A DNA stretch of 64,000 bases. Origin: Thermus igniterrae ATCC 700962 (lineage in GTDB: Bacteria > Deinococcota > Deinococci > Deinococcales > Thermaceae). The notes under the pieces are model-generated. The model searched no databases, was not told where the DNA came from, and worked only from the letters and a program-made list of their open reading frames with translations. This document shows, one piece after another, positions 11,290 to 19,500 of this stretch. Both the position numbers and the translations under genes were made by a program. The stretch's first letter is position 1. Each line of letters begins with the position of its first letter. Location: assembly GCF_000376265.1 (NCBI RefSeq), contig NZ_AQWU01000074.1, positions 1 through 64,000 of the forward strand. The letters run 5' to 3'.

Positions 11290-11625
11290 ATGACCGGGAA
11301 GGGGAGAGGACGCGCCCTGCTCTACCTCCTCTATGTTCTCCTCACCCTTTCCGCCTCCACCGGGGTGGCCCTGCAACTCTACTTGATGCAGGTGCAAAAC
11401 CCCGGCCTCCGCGCCGACCTGTGCCAGGCCCCGGGGGGGGAGCGGGAGGTGGACCACTCTCCCCTCTGTGGGTTGCAGGTGGCTCCGGGCCTGCCCCCGG
11501 TGGTCCCGCCCAGCCCTCCCCTTCTGCGGGAGGTCCTGGCCCTCCGGCCCCTGGCCCAGCCGGGCCACGGCCCCACCCTTCCCGAGCCCCTCGCCCTGCG
11601 GGGCCCTCCTCCTGTCCGGGCTTAA
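11290..11625 (+). CDS. Small membrane-anchored protein, unknown function
   Basis: I do not recognise this 111-residue protein with certainty. An N-terminal hydrophobic segment (about residues 9-33) could be a signal anchor. It is followed by two cysteines about 18 residues apart (DLCQ... and PLCGL) and a proline-rich tail. The spaced Cys followed by PPxxPPSP loosely recalls DUF2946-type proteins, but that is a weak guess. Codon usage ends in G/C throughout, supporting a real gene, and TATACT lies 6 nt before the ATG. The paired cysteines could bind a metal or form a disulphide outside the cell. Confidence 0.65.
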   Translation: MTGKGRGRALLYLLYVLLTLSASTGVALQLYLMQVQNPGLRADLCQAPGGEREVDHSPLCGLQVAPGLPPVVPPSPPLLREVLALRPLAQPGHGPTLPEPLALRGPPPVRA

Positions 11626-11669
11626 GGCGGTTTTGCGGCCTTAGGTCTTTTGGCGGCAGGAGGTGGTCC

Positions 11670-12254
11670 TTGCGCGCGGTGGTTTTTACCGAGGATGTGC
11701 ACCTTTACGCCCTGGTGTACGGGGCGTTGCGGGAAGACGGTTGGCAGGTGGGTTGGAAGGAGGGGCCAGGCCTGGTCCTGGCCGATCTGGAGCATCTGGA
11801 GCGGGGGGAGGTGGTCCTCTGGCGCACCCCTTTGGGCCTCAGGGCCTACCACCCCTCCCGCGGGGCTTTCCTGACCCGGGGGGACCGGCCCCGTTCCCTT
11901 GCCCAGGGGCTCAGGGGCCGGCCGGGCCTCAGGTTGCGCCCGGGGGAGCAGGAGGTGCTCCTGGCCCTGGGCCGGGGCGTCTTTCCCAGGCCCTCGGCCC
12001 TGGGAGAGGTCCTGGGATGGGACCCCGCCAGGGTGCGCTTTTTCCTCAGGGGCCTCCTCAACAAGTTTGGTCTGCCCCTCGAGGCCCTCACCCGGCTAGC
12101 CCGGCATCAGGTGCAGGTAGCGGGGCTTCAGGACCACGCGAAGCCCCTGCCCGGCCCGCAGGTGCAGCCTTTCCTGTATGTGCCGGGGCAGGAGGATCTG
12201 GAGTTCCAAGGGCCCCCGGAACACCCCGCGGTAGGCCAGGCCCTCGGGGTGTAG
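11670..12254 (+). CDS. Orphan LuxR/NarL-type regulator with degenerate receiver
   Basis: A 194-residue protein starting at TTG, with AGGAGGTGG 6 nt upstream. Residues about 90-145 match a LuxR-type helix-turn-helix: LRPGEQEVLLALGRGVFPRP, then a DNA-recognition helix near DPARVRFFLRGLLNKFGLP. The N-terminal part (AVVFTEDVHLYALVYGALRE) resembles the start of a response-regulator receiver but lacks a clear phospho-acceptor Asp after strand 3, so it is probably not phosphorylated. The last 50 or so residues are encoded opposite the end of modC (159 bp tail-to-tail overlap) and do not look like HTH continuation; a frameshift near 12110 is possible. It may regulate the convergent mod operon, but this is inference. 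Confidence 0.6.
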   Translation: MRAVVFTEDVHLYALVYGALREDGWQVGWKEGPGLVLADLEHLERGEVVLWRTPLGLRAYHPSRGAFLTRGDRPRSLAQGLRGRPGLRLRPGEQEVLLALGRGVFPRPSALGEVLGWDPARVRFFLRGLLNKFGLPLEALTRLARHQVQVAGLQDHAKPLPGPQVQPFLYVPGQEDLEFQGPPEHPAVGQALGV

Positions 12255-13088
12255 GCTTTCCAGGACCCCTTCCAGCACATTCTCCGGGGGCGGGGGGCGT
12301 TCGGGGCGGACCACGATGACCTCGGCCGCCCGTACCCCCAGCCACACCCGCTCCCCGGGCCGGGCCCAGGGGGGGAGGGCCAGGCGGAGGCGAACCCCCG
12401 CTACCTCCACCCCCTCCGCCAGGGCCTGGGCGGGGAAGAGGTTCTCGTAGCCCAGGAGGCGGGCCACCTCCACCCTGGCGGGGCTGGAGAGCACCTCCGC
12501 GGGGAGGCCCTCCTGGAGGATGACCCCCTGGCCCATGACCACCAGCCAGTCGGCCATGCCCGCCAGGAGGGGGTCGTGGCTTACCGCCAGGGCGGGGAGG
12601 CCCTCCCGTCGGATCAGGCCCACCAGCTCCCCCAGCACCTGCCCCTTGGTGAGGGGGTCCAGGGCGCTGGTGGGCTCGTCCAGGAGGAGGAGCTCCGGCT
12701 CCCGGGCTAGGGCCCGGGCCAGGGCCACCCGTTGCCTCTGCCCGCCCGAAAGCTGGCTGGGACGCTTGTGGGCGTGGGCCTCGAGGCCCACCCGGGCCAG
12801 GAGGGCTAAGGCCTTGGCCCGGCGCCCGGGGCCCTTTAGGGGGAAGGCCACGTTTTCCCAGGCCGTCATGTGGGGGAAAAGGGCCAGGTCCTGGGGGAGA
12901 TAGCCCACGGGCCGCCTCTCCGGGGGGAGGCCGCCATAGGGCCTGCCCTCCCCAGGCACCAGGCCGGCCAGGGCCCGGAGAAGGGTGGTCTTGCCCACCC
13001 CGCTTTTTCCCAGGAGCACGGTGAAGCCCCGCACCTGGAAGCCCACCTCCAGGCGCACCGGCCACCTTACCCGGTAGTGGACCTCCAC
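12096..13088 (-). CDS. modC: Molybdate ABC transporter ATP-binding protein
   Basis: A 330-residue ABC ATPase with Walker A GKSGVGKTT, Q-loop LPQDLALFP, signature LSGGQRQR, Walker [14 protein letters not shown] and the switch His in AVSHD; the last third is a TOBE-type domain, as in ModC. I start it at GTG 13088, where AAGGAGGT lies 7 nt upstream; this overlaps modB by 22 bp. A much longer in-frame extension to 13361 runs through modB and is rejected. ATP hydrolysis would drive molybdate or tungstate import with ModB and ModA. Confidence 0.9.
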   Translation of the reverse strand: MEVHYRVRWPVRLEVGFQVRGFTVLLGKSGVGKTTLLRALAGLVPGEGRPYGGLPPERRPVGYLPQDLALFPHMTAWENVAFPLKGPGRRAKALALLARVGLEAHAHKRPSQLSGGQRQRVALARALAREPELLLLDEPTSALDPLTKGQVLGELVGLIRREGLPALAVSHDPLLAGMADWLVVMGQGVILQEGLPAEVLSSPARVEVARLLGYENLFPAQALAEGVEVAGVRLRLALPPWARPGERVWLGVRAAEVIVVRPERPPPPENVLEGVLESLHPEGLAYRGVFRGPLELQILLPRHIQERLHLRAGQGLRVVLKPRYLHLMPG

Positions 13089-13744
13089 GCCCGCCACCTC
13101 CTTTCCAGAAGGCGCACCGCCACCAGGATGGCCAGGCTCACCAGCAGGAGGACGAAGGCCGCCCGGGCCGCCTCCGCAAACCGCAGGGCCTGGACCAGGT
13201 CGTAGAGGTAGATGCTCACCATCTGGGTCTTGCCGGGGATGGAGCCCCCCACCATGAGGACCACCCCGAACTCCCCCAGGGTGTGGGCGAAGGCCAGGAG
13301 CGTGCCAGAAAGGAGCCCCGGCCAGACCAGGGGCAGGATCACGTGCCGCCACACCCTCCACCGGGGAACCCCCAGGGTGCGGGCCACCTCCAAGAGGTTG
13401 GGGTCCAGGGCCAAGAAGGCTTCCCGGTAGGCGGTGAGGGTGAAGGGCAGGCTGAAGAGCACGCTGGCCAGGACCAGCCCCTCAAAGCGGAAGGCCCAGG
13501 TGAGCCCGGTGATCCTCTGCCAGGGGCCCTCCGGCCCCAGGAAGAGGAGGAGGTAAAACCCCAGGACCGTGGGGGGGAGCACCAGGGGCAGGAGGAGGAC
13601 GGCCTCCACCAGGGGCTTTCCCGGAAAGCGGTGGAAGGCCAGGCTCCAGGCCAAGGGTATGCCCAGCAAGAGGAGGAAGGAGGAGGCCAGGGAGGCCACC
13701 TCCAGGGAAAGCCTTAGGGCGGTCCAGAACTGGGGCTCCGGCAT
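13067..13744 (-). CDS. modB: Molybdate ABC transporter permease
   Basis: A 225-residue inner-membrane permease with five to six hydrophobic segments and the cytoplasmic EAA loop (ARTLGVPRWRVWRHVILPLVW) that contacts the ATPase. VLPPTVLGFYLLLFLGPEG is a typical ModB stretch. Its ATG abuts the modA stop codon with no spacing, and it overlaps modC by 22 bp, so the three genes are one transcription unit. Confidence 0.92.
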   Translation of the reverse strand: MPEPQFWTALRLSLEVASLASSFLLLLGIPLAWSLAFHRFPGKPLVEAVLLLPLVLPPTVLGFYLLLFLGPEGPWQRITGLTWAFRFEGLVLASVLFSLPFTLTAYREAFLALDPNLLEVARTLGVPRWRVWRHVILPLVWPGLLSGTLLAFAHTLGEFGVVLMVGGSIPGKTQMVSIYLYDLVQALRFAEAARAAFVLLLVSLAILVAVRLLERRWRAWRSTTG

Positions 13745-14617
13745 CTACTCCCCGGGTAGGGCGAAGCCATACCGCCGCAGGAGGGTCCGGCCTTCCGGGC
13801 TTTCCACCCACCTTTGGAAGGCCAGCACCTCGGGCCGGGCCCGGCCCCGCAGGATCACGTAGGTCTGCTCCAGGGGGAGGTGGCTCCCCGGGGGGGCCAG
13901 CCAGTGGTGGCCGGCCTCCGCCAGGCTTCCCTGGAGCACCAGGGGCAGGGCCAGGAGGCCGGCCCCGGTGGCGTTCAGGGCCATCTGGGCGGCGTGGGCG
14001 ATGTTTTCCCCGTACACGAAGCCGAACTGGGGCTTGCCCCGGCGCAGGGGCTCGGTGTCCCAGTAGGCCTCCACCCCCTGGGTGAGGCGCTCCCAGGGGA
14101 TCTCCTCCCAGGAGAGGCTGGGGAAGGAGCGGCCTAGAGGCCCGTCGGGCCGGCGCCGCAGGAGGCCGTACCGCTCCAAGAGGGTAATGGCCGCCCGGCC
14201 ATAGGGGGCGTGGACGGGGTTGGCGATGGCCAGGCGGGTGATGCGGGGGTCTTTGAGGGCCTCGAGGCCCGGCTTCAGGCCCAGCCTCCGGTCCAGCCAG
14301 AGGACCACCCGGCCCTGGGCATAGGCCCTGCGGGTACCCGGCTCAGCCAGTCCCCGGGCCTCCAGGAGCCTGGGGTAGAGGCCGTCCGCCGAGAAGAAGA
14401 GGTCGGCCTCGAGGCCCTGGGTGAGCTGGGCGTAGAGCCTGCCCGAGGAACCGTAGACCACCACCACCTTCACCCCGGGGTTCTTGGCCTCAAAGGCCCG
14501 CACCATCTCCCCCAGGGCGTACTGGAGGTCGCTGGCCGCCGCCACCCGCACCTCGGCCCCGGCCCAGGCCAGGCCGAGGATGGCGGCCCAGAAGGCGATC
14601 CAGCCGGGAAGCCTCAT
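13745..14617 (-). CDS. modA: Molybdate-binding periplasmic protein
   Basis: A 290-residue exported solute-binding protein. A signal peptide (RLPGWIAFWAAILGLAWAGA) precedes VRVAAASDLQYALGEMV, the ModA hallmark that begins the anion pocket, then YGSSGRLYAQLTQG and ADLFFSAD. ModA proteins bind molybdate and often tungstate; the sequence does not settle which. The ATG at 14617 is chosen over one at 14692 because AGGGAG lies just upstream and the signal peptide follows directly. A promoter (TTGGAC-16 nt-TAGAAT) lies 48 nt upstream, back-to-back with argF. Confidence 0.9.
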   Translation of the reverse strand: MRLPGWIAFWAAILGLAWAGAEVRVAAASDLQYALGEMVRAFEAKNPGVKVVVVYGSSGRLYAQLTQGLEADLFFSADGLYPRLLEARGLAEPGTRRAYAQGRVVLWLDRRLGLKPGLEALKDPRITRLAIANPVHAPYGRAAITLLERYGLLRRRPDGPLGRSFPSLSWEEIPWERLTQGVEAYWDTEPLRRGKPQFGFVYGENIAHAAQMALNATGAGLLALPLVLQGSLAEAGHHWLAPPGSHLPLEQTYVILRGRARPEVLAFQRWVESPEGRTLLRRYGFALPGE

Positions 14618-14664
14618 GCCTACTCCCTCTGCCCTCAGGGGGGCAACAGCCCTAGGGCAGGGGC

Positions 14665-14692
14665 ATTCTATCACCCCCCGGATGGGGTCCAA
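14665..14692 (-). promoter_or_regulatory. modABC promoter
   Basis: On the minus strand, TTGGAC (14687-14692), a 16-nt spacer and TAGAAT (14665-14670) form a good sigma-70-type promoter. Transcription would start near 14659, leaving a leader of about 40 nt that includes the Shine-Dalgarno of modA. I found no clear ModE-type inverted repeat. Confidence 0.65.
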
Positions 14693-14696
14693 CCCC

Positions 14697-14726
14697 TTGC
14701 ATAAGTTTGCAGCCTTGGGCTATCCT
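14697..14726 (+). promoter_or_regulatory. argF promoter
   Basis: TTGCAT (14697-14702), an 18-nt spacer and TATCCT (14721-14726) precede the argF ATG at 14736 by 9 nt. A second box, TATAAG (14726-14731), is even closer. The mRNA leader would be very short or absent. Confidence 0.5.
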
Positions 14727-14735
14727 ATAAGCCTC

Positions 14736-15641
14736 ATGGCGGGAGACACCCTCACCCGGCCCAAGGACCTGCTGGACTTCTCGGCCTACGGCCGCAAGGA
14801 GTTGGAGGCCCTGCTACACCTGGCAGAGCGGCTCAAAGAGGAGCGCTACCGGGGGGAGGACCTTCGGGGCAAGGTCCTGGCCCTCCTCTTTGAGAAGCCC
14901 TCCTTACGCACCCGCACCACCCTGGAGGTGGCCATGGTCCACCTGGGAGGCCATGCGGTCTACCTGGACCAGAAGCAGGTGGGCATCGGGGAGCGCGAGC
15001 CGGTGCGGGATGTGGCCAAGAACCTGGAGCGCTTCGTGGACGGCATCGCCGCCCGGGTTTTCCGGCACGAGACCGTGGAGGCCCTGGCCCAGCACGCCCG
15101 CATCCCCGTGGTCAACGCCCTTTCCGACCGCGCCCACCCCCTGCAAACCCTGGCCGACCTCCTTACCCTGAAGGAGGTCTTCGGGGGACTGGAGGGCCTC
15201 GAGGTGGCCTGGGTGGGGGACGGAAACAATGTCCTGGCCTCCTTGCTGGAGGCGGCCCCCCTGGTGGGCCTGAAGGTGCGGGTGGCCACCCCCAAGGGCT
15301 ACGAGCCGGACCCCGCCTTGGTCAAGCGGGCCGGAGCCTTCCTCACCCACGACCCCAAAGAGGCCGCCTTCCGTGCCCATGCCCTTTACACCGATGTCTG
15401 GACCAGCATGGGCCAGGAGGCGGAAAGGGAAAAGCGCCTCAAGGACTTCCGGGGCTTCCAGGTGAACGGGGAGCTCCTGGCCCTCCTCCACCCCCAGGGG
15501 ATCTTCCTCCACTGCCTCCCCGCCCACTACGGGGAGGAGACTACGGAGGAAGCGGTCCACGGTTCCCAGAGCCGGGTCTTTGACCAGGCAGAAAACCGCC
15601 TCCACACCGCCAAAGCCGTCCTCCTCACCCTGCTAAAGTAG
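14736..15641 (+). CDS. argF: Ornithine carbamoyltransferase
   Basis: A cytosolic enzyme of 301 residues that joins carbamoyl phosphate and ornithine to give citrulline in arginine synthesis. The carbamoyl-phosphate motif SLRTRTT, HPLQTLADLLT and the ornithine-binding HCLPAHYGEE are intact; the family's DQKQ motif is also present. I start it at ATG 14736 just after the -10 boxes; an in-frame frame reaching back to 14484 runs antisense through modA and is rejected. It heads an argF-uma2-argC-argJ cluster. Confidence 0.95.
   Translation: MAGDTLTRPKDLLDFSAYGRKELEALLHLAERLKEERYRGEDLRGKVLALLFEKPSLRTRTTLEVAMVHLGGHAVYLDQKQVGIGEREPVRDVAKNLERFVDGIAARVFRHETVEALAQHARIPVVNALSDRAHPLQTLADLLTLKEVFGGLEGLEVAWVGDGNNVLASLLEAAPLVGLKVRVATPKGYEPDPALVKRAGAFLTHDPKEAAFRAHALYTDVWTSMGQEAEREKRLKDFRGFQVNGELLALLHPQGIFLHCLPAHYGEETTEEAVHGSQSRVFDQAENRLHTAKAVLLTLLK
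15634..15639 (+). promoter_or_regulatory. -10 box of the Uma2-family gene, fused to argF stop
   Basis: TAAAGT lies over the last argF codons; its final T begins the argF TAG stop. It ends 6 nt before the next ATG, the leaderless spacing. Confidence 0.5.
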
Positions 15642-15645
15642 GGGT

Positions 15646-16167
15646 ATGGTCCGGCCCTACCGCTTTAGCCTGGAGGAGTTCCTGAGGCTTCCCCTGCCCG
15701 AGAGAAGGGTGGAGCTCCTCGAGGGGGAGGTCTACCAGATGGCGCCCATAGGCTCTAGGCACGCCCACCTCTTGGATCTCTGGACACGGGCTTTCGTAAA
15801 GGCGCTTTATGGAAAGGCAGGGGTAAGGGTCCAGGGCCCCTTTGTGTTTCCTCCCGACACTTACCTGGAACCCGATTTGCTCCTTTACCGCCTTGGGGAC
15901 TTCCGCCACCGTTACCCGGGGCCTCAAGATGCCCTTTTGGTCCTGGAGGTGGCCGAAAGCAGTTTGGAATACGACTTCACCAAGAAGGTCCCCCTTTACG
16001 CCAAGGCCGGGGTGCCGGAGGTCTGGGTGCAGGACCTCCTGGGGGGGCGGCTTCTCCTTTTCCGCACCCCGGAGGGCGACCACTACCGGGAGCAGATCTG
16101 GGTGAAGCCTGGGGAAAGGGTCTCCCCCTTGGCCTTTCCCGAGGTAGAGCTGGAGGTCCCGTGGTAA
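15646..16167 (+). CDS. Uma2-family (DUF820) putative endonuclease
   Basis: A 173-residue protein with the PD-(D/E)XK-like Uma2 fold: RVELLEGEVYQMAPIGS, then YLEPDLLLYR with the metal-binding Asp, LLVLEVAESSLEYDFTKK with Glu and Lys, and LYAKAGVPEVWVQDLL. These active-site residues look complete, so it may cleave DNA, but family members are mostly uncharacterised. It starts 4 nt after argF and overlaps argC by 7 bp, an odd place for a nuclease-like gene. It may be a passenger of the operon rather than part of arginine synthesis. Confidence 0.85.
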   Translation: MVRPYRFSLEEFLRLPLPERRVELLEGEVYQMAPIGSRHAHLLDLWTRAFVKALYGKAGVRVQGPFVFPPDTYLEPDLLLYRLGDFRHRYPGPQDALLVLEVAESSLEYDFTKKVPLYAKAGVPEVWVQDLLGGRLLLFRTPEGDHYREQIWVKPGERVSPLAFPEVELEVPW

Positions 16168-17207
16168 GGGTGGGCATCCTAGGGGCCTCGGGGTACGGGG
16201 GGGCGGAGCTTTTGCGCCTCTTCAAGGGCCACCCCCAGGTGGAACTGGTGGGCTTTTCCAGCCGCAAGCACGAGGGGAAGCCCCTGGCCTCCGCCTGGCC
16301 CCAGCTTTGGGACGGGCGCCTTTTCGCCGCCCAGGAGGAGGTGCTGGAAAAGGCCGAGGTCCTTTTTCTGGCCCTCCCCAACGGCCTGGCCATGGGGATT
16401 GCCCCCGAAGCTCTAAAGGCGGGCAAGCGGGTCATAGACCTTTCGGGGGATTTCCGCCTGCCCCCTGAGGTCTACGAGGCCTGGTACGGCATCCCCCACC
16501 AGAGCCCGGGCCTCTACCAGGAGGCGGTCTACGGCCTTCCTGAACTCCACCGGGAGGAGCTCAAGGGGGCCAAGCTGGTGGCCAACCCCGGCTGCTACGT
16601 GACCGCGGCCACCTTGGCCCTGGCCCCCCTGGCGGCGGAAGGAGCCCTTAAGGGGGCCTTCGTGGTGGGCCTGAGCGGGGTCTCGGGAGCGGGCAGAGAA
16701 GGGGAGGGCACCTTCTTCGCCGAAGTAAACGAGAATCTCAGGCCCTACAAGGCGGGGGGAACCCACCGGCACATTCCCGAGATGGAGCAGAACCTTGGCC
16801 GGCTTCTGGCCCAGGGGCGGGCCCCGCGCACCCACGGGGAGGTAGGGGAGGTACGCCTTTCCTTCACCCCCCATCTGGTCCCCATGACCCGGGGCATCCT
16901 GGTCACCGCCGAGGCGGAGGTGGCGGGGGACTGGGACCAGGGGGCCCTAGAGGCCCTCTACCGGGATTTCTACGCCAGCGAGCCCTTCGTGCGGGTACTG
17001 GACACCCTTCCGGAGACCAAGGGTACCTACGCCTCCAACCGGGTGGACCTAAGGCCCCTTTACGAGGCCCGCACGGGCCGGGTCCTGGTCTTTGCCGCCC
17101 TGGACAACCTGGTGAAGGGCATGGCCGGGCAGGCGGTGCAGAACTTCAACCTAATGATGGGCTTTCCTGAAGACCTTGCTTTACCCAGGGAGGGCATATG
17201 GCCGTGA
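16161..17207 (+). CDS. argC: N-acetyl-gamma-glutamyl-phosphate reductase
   Basis: A 348-residue NADPH-dependent enzyme reducing N-acetylglutamyl phosphate to the semialdehyde. [16 protein letters not shown] is the nucleotide-binding loop, the catalytic Cys lies in [13 protein letters not shown], and [11 protein letters not shown] supplies the active-site His. Thermus also has a related LysY enzyme for lysine synthesis, but the neighbours argF and argJ favour the arginine role. It starts with GTG overlapping the upstream gene by 7 bp, with GGAGGT upstream, and overlaps argJ by 10 bp. Confidence 0.93.
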   Translation: MVRVGILGASGYGGAELLRLFKGHPQVELVGFSSRKHEGKPLASAWPQLWDGRLFAAQEEVLEKAEVLFLALPNGLAMGIAPEALKAGKRVIDLSGDFRLPPEVYEAWYGIPHQSPGLYQEAVYGLPELHREELKGAKLVANPGCYVTAATLALAPLAAEGALKGAFVVGLSGVSGAGREGEGTFFAEVNENLRPYKAGGTHRHIPEMEQNLGRLLAQGRAPRTHGEVGEVRLSFTPHLVPMTRGILVTAEAEVAGDWDQGALEALYRDFYASEPFVRVLDTLPETKGTYASNRVDLRPLYEARTGRVLVFAALDNLVKGMAGQAVQNFNLMMGFPEDLALPREGIWP

Positions 17208-18343
17208 AGTTGCCGAGGGGCTTCCGTGCAGGGGCGGTGCGGGCGGGCATCAAGCCCTCGGGCAAGCCCGACCTGGCCCTCTTGGTCTCGGGCACGCCGG
17301 CGGCCTGGGCCTACGCCGCCACGCAGAACCGGGCGGCCGCCCCTTCCATCCACCGGGGGCGCACCCTCTACGCCGCGGGCGGGGCCCTGAGGGCGGTGGT
17401 GGTGAACGCGGGCAACGCCAACTGCGCCACCGGCGAGAGGGGGTTCCAGGACGACCTGCGCATGGCCCAGGCCGCGGCCCTGCGCCTGGGGGTCCCCGCT
17501 GCCGAGGTCCTCACCGCCTCCACCGGGGTCATCGGGGTGCCCCTGCCCGTGGAGAAGGTGGAGTCCGGCCTGCCCCAGATTGAGCTCACCCCCTATGCCG
17601 ATGCCTTTGCCGAGGCCATCCTTACCACGGACCTGGTGCCCAAGGTGGCTGAGGCGGAGGTGGAGGGGGCCAGGGTGGTGGGCGTGGCCAAGGGGAGCGG
17701 GATGATCCACCCCAACATGGCCACCATGCTGGCCTTCCTGGTCACGGATGCCCAGGTGCCCCAGGAGGCCTTGCGCCAAGCCTGGCGGGGCATCGTGGAC
17801 CGCACCTTCAACCAGGTCACCGTGGACGGGGACACCTCCACCAACGACCTGGCCCTCCTCATGGCCAACGGGGCCTTTGGGGAAGTCCCCCTGGAGCCCT
17901 TCTTCCAGGCGGTGGAGGCGGTGGCCCGGGAGCTGGCCCGCAAGATAGCCCGCGATGGGGAGGGGGCCACCAAGCTCCTCACCGTGCGGGTGGTGGGGGC
18001 GGCCACGGAGGAGGAGGCCAGGCGGGCGGCCAGGGCCGTGGCGGGAAGCGCCCTCTGGAAGAGCGCCCTTTACGGCAACGACCCTAACTGGGGGCGCATC
18101 TTGGCCGCCCTGGGCAACTCGGGGGCCCGGTTTGACCCGGGACGGGTGCGCATCTTCCTCCAGGGCATCCCCCTTTATGCCGGCGGGGCCCTGCCCTTTG
18201 ACCGGGAGGCGGCCAGCCAGGCCATGCGGGCCGAGGAGGTGGAGGTCCTGGCTGACCTCCAGGAAGGCCAGGCCGAGGCGGTGGCCTTTGGGTGCGACCT
18301 CACCGAGGGGTACGTGCGCATCAACGCCCTTTACACCACCTAG
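17198..18343 (+). CDS. argJ: Glutamate N-acetyltransferase / amino-acid acetyltransferase ArgJ
   Basis: A 381-residue enzyme that moves the acetyl group from N-acetylornithine to glutamate, recycling it in arginine synthesis; some members can also use acetyl-CoA. The autoprocessing site is visible in [17 protein letters not shown], where cleavage before the Thr of ATML yields alpha and beta chains and exposes the nucleophile. [12 protein letters not shown] and the C-terminal [16 protein letters not shown] are family signatures. It ends the arg cluster and is followed by a hairpin. Confidence 0.95.
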   Translation: MAVKLPRGFRAGAVRAGIKPSGKPDLALLVSGTPAAWAYAATQNRAAAPSIHRGRTLYAAGGALRAVVVNAGNANCATGERGFQDDLRMAQAAALRLGVPAAEVLTASTGVIGVPLPVEKVESGLPQIELTPYADAFAEAILTTDLVPKVAEAEVEGARVVGVAKGSGMIHPNMATMLAFLVTDAQVPQEALRQAWRGIVDRTFNQVTVDGDTSTNDLALLMANGAFGEVPLEPFFQAVEAVARELARKIARDGEGATKLLTVRVVGAATEEEARRAARAVAGSALWKSALYGNDPNWGRILAALGNSGARFDPGRVRIFLQGIPLYAGGALPFDREAASQAMRAEEVEVLADLQEGQAEAVAFGCDLTEGYVRINALYTT

Positions 18344-18365
18344 CTGGGAGGGACTGGGCTTGGGG

Positions 18366-18391
18366 CCGGGTGGAGCCCGGGTATTTACTTC
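18366..18391 (+). terminator. Possible terminator after argJ
   Basis: The stem CCGGG/CCCGG with a 5-nt loop (18366-18380) is followed by GTATTTACTTCT, a loosely T-rich tail. It may end the arg transcript; the same tail carries the -35-like TTTACT of the next gene. Confidence 0.4.
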
Positions 18392-18404
18392 TGGGGCTTA
18401 GGGG

Positions 18405-18410
18405 TATATC
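18405..18410 (+). promoter_or_regulatory. -10 box of the 18433 gene
   Basis: TATATC, with TTTACT at 18384-18389 (15-nt spacer). The start codon lies 22 nt downstream, so this gene would have a short leader, unlike most singles in the window. Confidence 0.45.
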
Positions 18411-18432
18411 CTGAGGGGGGAAGGGGGTTCAA

Positions 18433-18888
18433 GTGAAAATTCGGGTAGTAGTATTTCTAACCATGGCCTTACTTGCCGTTTCCTTTGCCCAATCTCCAGG
18501 TTACGGGCTCTATTCGGGCTGGCCTACCTATATCGGGCTTCAGTTGCAAACGGCTAATTTGCGCCTTGGGGTAGGGCTTAGCGGCTACGGTATTGGGGGA
18601 GACGCCGGCTTGATCCTGGACGAAATGCCTCTTCCGGTAGCCCAAGGGGTGTCCCTGAGTGGGTACTACGGTTTCGGGATTGGCGGGGGTTTCTGGACCG
18701 TCTTAGGGTATACAGGCCTTTACCTGTTCCCTCATGCCCTGGCAGGAGTGGAGTACCAGCTTCCGGGGATGCCTTTTAGCGCTTATGCCGAGCTCAACCT
18801 CGGGGTCGGCATAGGCCTGGGCGACTTGGCGGGCTGGCGGGGGGTTGCCCCAGATTTCGCCGGCCGGGTGGGCGTGATCTTCCGCTAA
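18433..18888 (+). CDS. Exported glycine-rich protein, probable outer-membrane beta-barrel, unknown function
   Basis: A 151-residue protein with a clear signal peptide (KIRVVVFLTMALLAVSFAQ) and then alternating hydrophobic and Gly/Tyr segments such as LRLGVGLSGYGIGG, ISGYYGFGIGGG-like repeats and a C-terminus GRVGVIFR ending in an aromatic-basic pair. This pattern suggests amphipathic beta strands of a small barrel in the outer envelope. The start is GTG. It uses more A/T-ending codons than its neighbours, so it may be recently acquired or weakly selected. I do not recognise a specific family. Confidence 0.65.
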   Translation: MKIRVVVFLTMALLAVSFAQSPGYGLYSGWPTYIGLQLQTANLRLGVGLSGYGIGGDAGLILDEMPLPVAQGVSLSGYYGFGIGGGFWTVLGYTGLYLFPHALAGVEYQLPGMPFSAYAELNLGVGIGLGDLAGWRGVAPDFAGRVGVIFR

Positions 18889-18895
18889 TCTCCCC

Positions 18896-18901
18896 TAAGA
18901 T
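18896..18901 (+). promoter_or_regulatory. -10 box of the 18909 lipoprotein gene
   Basis: TAAGAT ends 7 nt before the ATG at 18909. This spacing is the reason for preferring that start over the ATG at 18900. Confidence 0.45.
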
Positions 18902-18908
18902 GGAGGGG

Positions 18909-19481
18909 ATGCGTAGGTATCCCCTCCTTTTTCTCCTGCTTCTCGCCGCCTGTGCCCGGCCGGACACGGCGCCTCCCGAGCTCGGTCTGCTGGAGCCCCA
19001 GGGGGGGAGTGTGGCCCCGGGGCGCACCCTGAGCGTGGAGGGCTATGCCTTTGACGCCTCGGGAGTGGTAAGCGTGCAGGCGAACGGGCAGGAGGTCCTA
19101 CCTCCCGAGGAAAAGGGCATGCGGTTGGTGCGCTTCCGCTTCCGCCTCCAGGCCCCTGCCTCGGGCCAGGTGGAGCTGAGCCTAAAGGCGCAAGACGCTC
19201 AAGGCAACGTGGGGGAGAAGCGGATACCTTTGGTGCTGGACGCCTCCCCGCCCCGCATCCTGGTGGACGGGGTGGCGCGGGAAGGGAGCCTCTACCGGGT
19301 CTATGGCCGGGTGGAGGACAACGTGGCCGTGGACCGGGTAGTGGTGGGCGTGGGGGGGCGCTTCACCCCCCTTTCCCTACCTAAGGAAAAGGCGGTGGCC
19401 TTCTCGGCGGAGGTGCCTAGGGGGGCGGTGCTGGTGGCGGTGGACGCCGCCGGCAACCGGACTACCCGGCGTCTCCCCTAG
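18909..19481 (+). CDS. Lipoprotein with Ig-like repeats, unknown function
   Basis: A 190-residue protein with a lipoprotein signal (YPLLFLLLLAACARPD), the Cys being the lipid-attachment site. Two similar Ig-like units follow: one around residues 25-110 (GGSVAPGRTLSVEGYAFDAS, QDAQGNVGEKRIPLVLD) and one around 112-190 ending DAAGNRTTRRLP. The repeated D-A-x-G-N-x pattern is common in bacterial surface Ig domains. It is probably displayed on the envelope. ATG 18909 is preferred to an in-frame ATG 9 nt upstream. Confidence 0.7.
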   Translation: MRRYPLLFLLLLAACARPDTAPPELGLLEPQGGSVAPGRTLSVEGYAFDASGVVSVQANGQEVLPPEEKGMRLVRFRFRLQAPASGQVELSLKAQDAQGNVGEKRIPLVLDASPPRILVDGVAREGSLYRVYGRVEDNVAVDRVVVGVGGRFTPLSLPKEKAVAFSAEVPRGAVLVAVDAAGNRTTRRLP

Positions 19482-19487
19482 TTGTGA

Positions 19488-19493
19488 TACACT
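19488..19493 (+). promoter_or_regulatory. -10 box of the 19501 gene
   Basis: TACACT, preceded by TGTGA, ends 7 nt before the ATG at 19501. Confidence 0.5.
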
Positions 19494-19500
19494 CTGCGCC

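Noticed and set aside
13089-13361. N-terminal extension of modC
   Set aside because: It runs through modB, gives Gly/Pro-rich sequence, and a Shine-Dalgarno marks GTG 13088.
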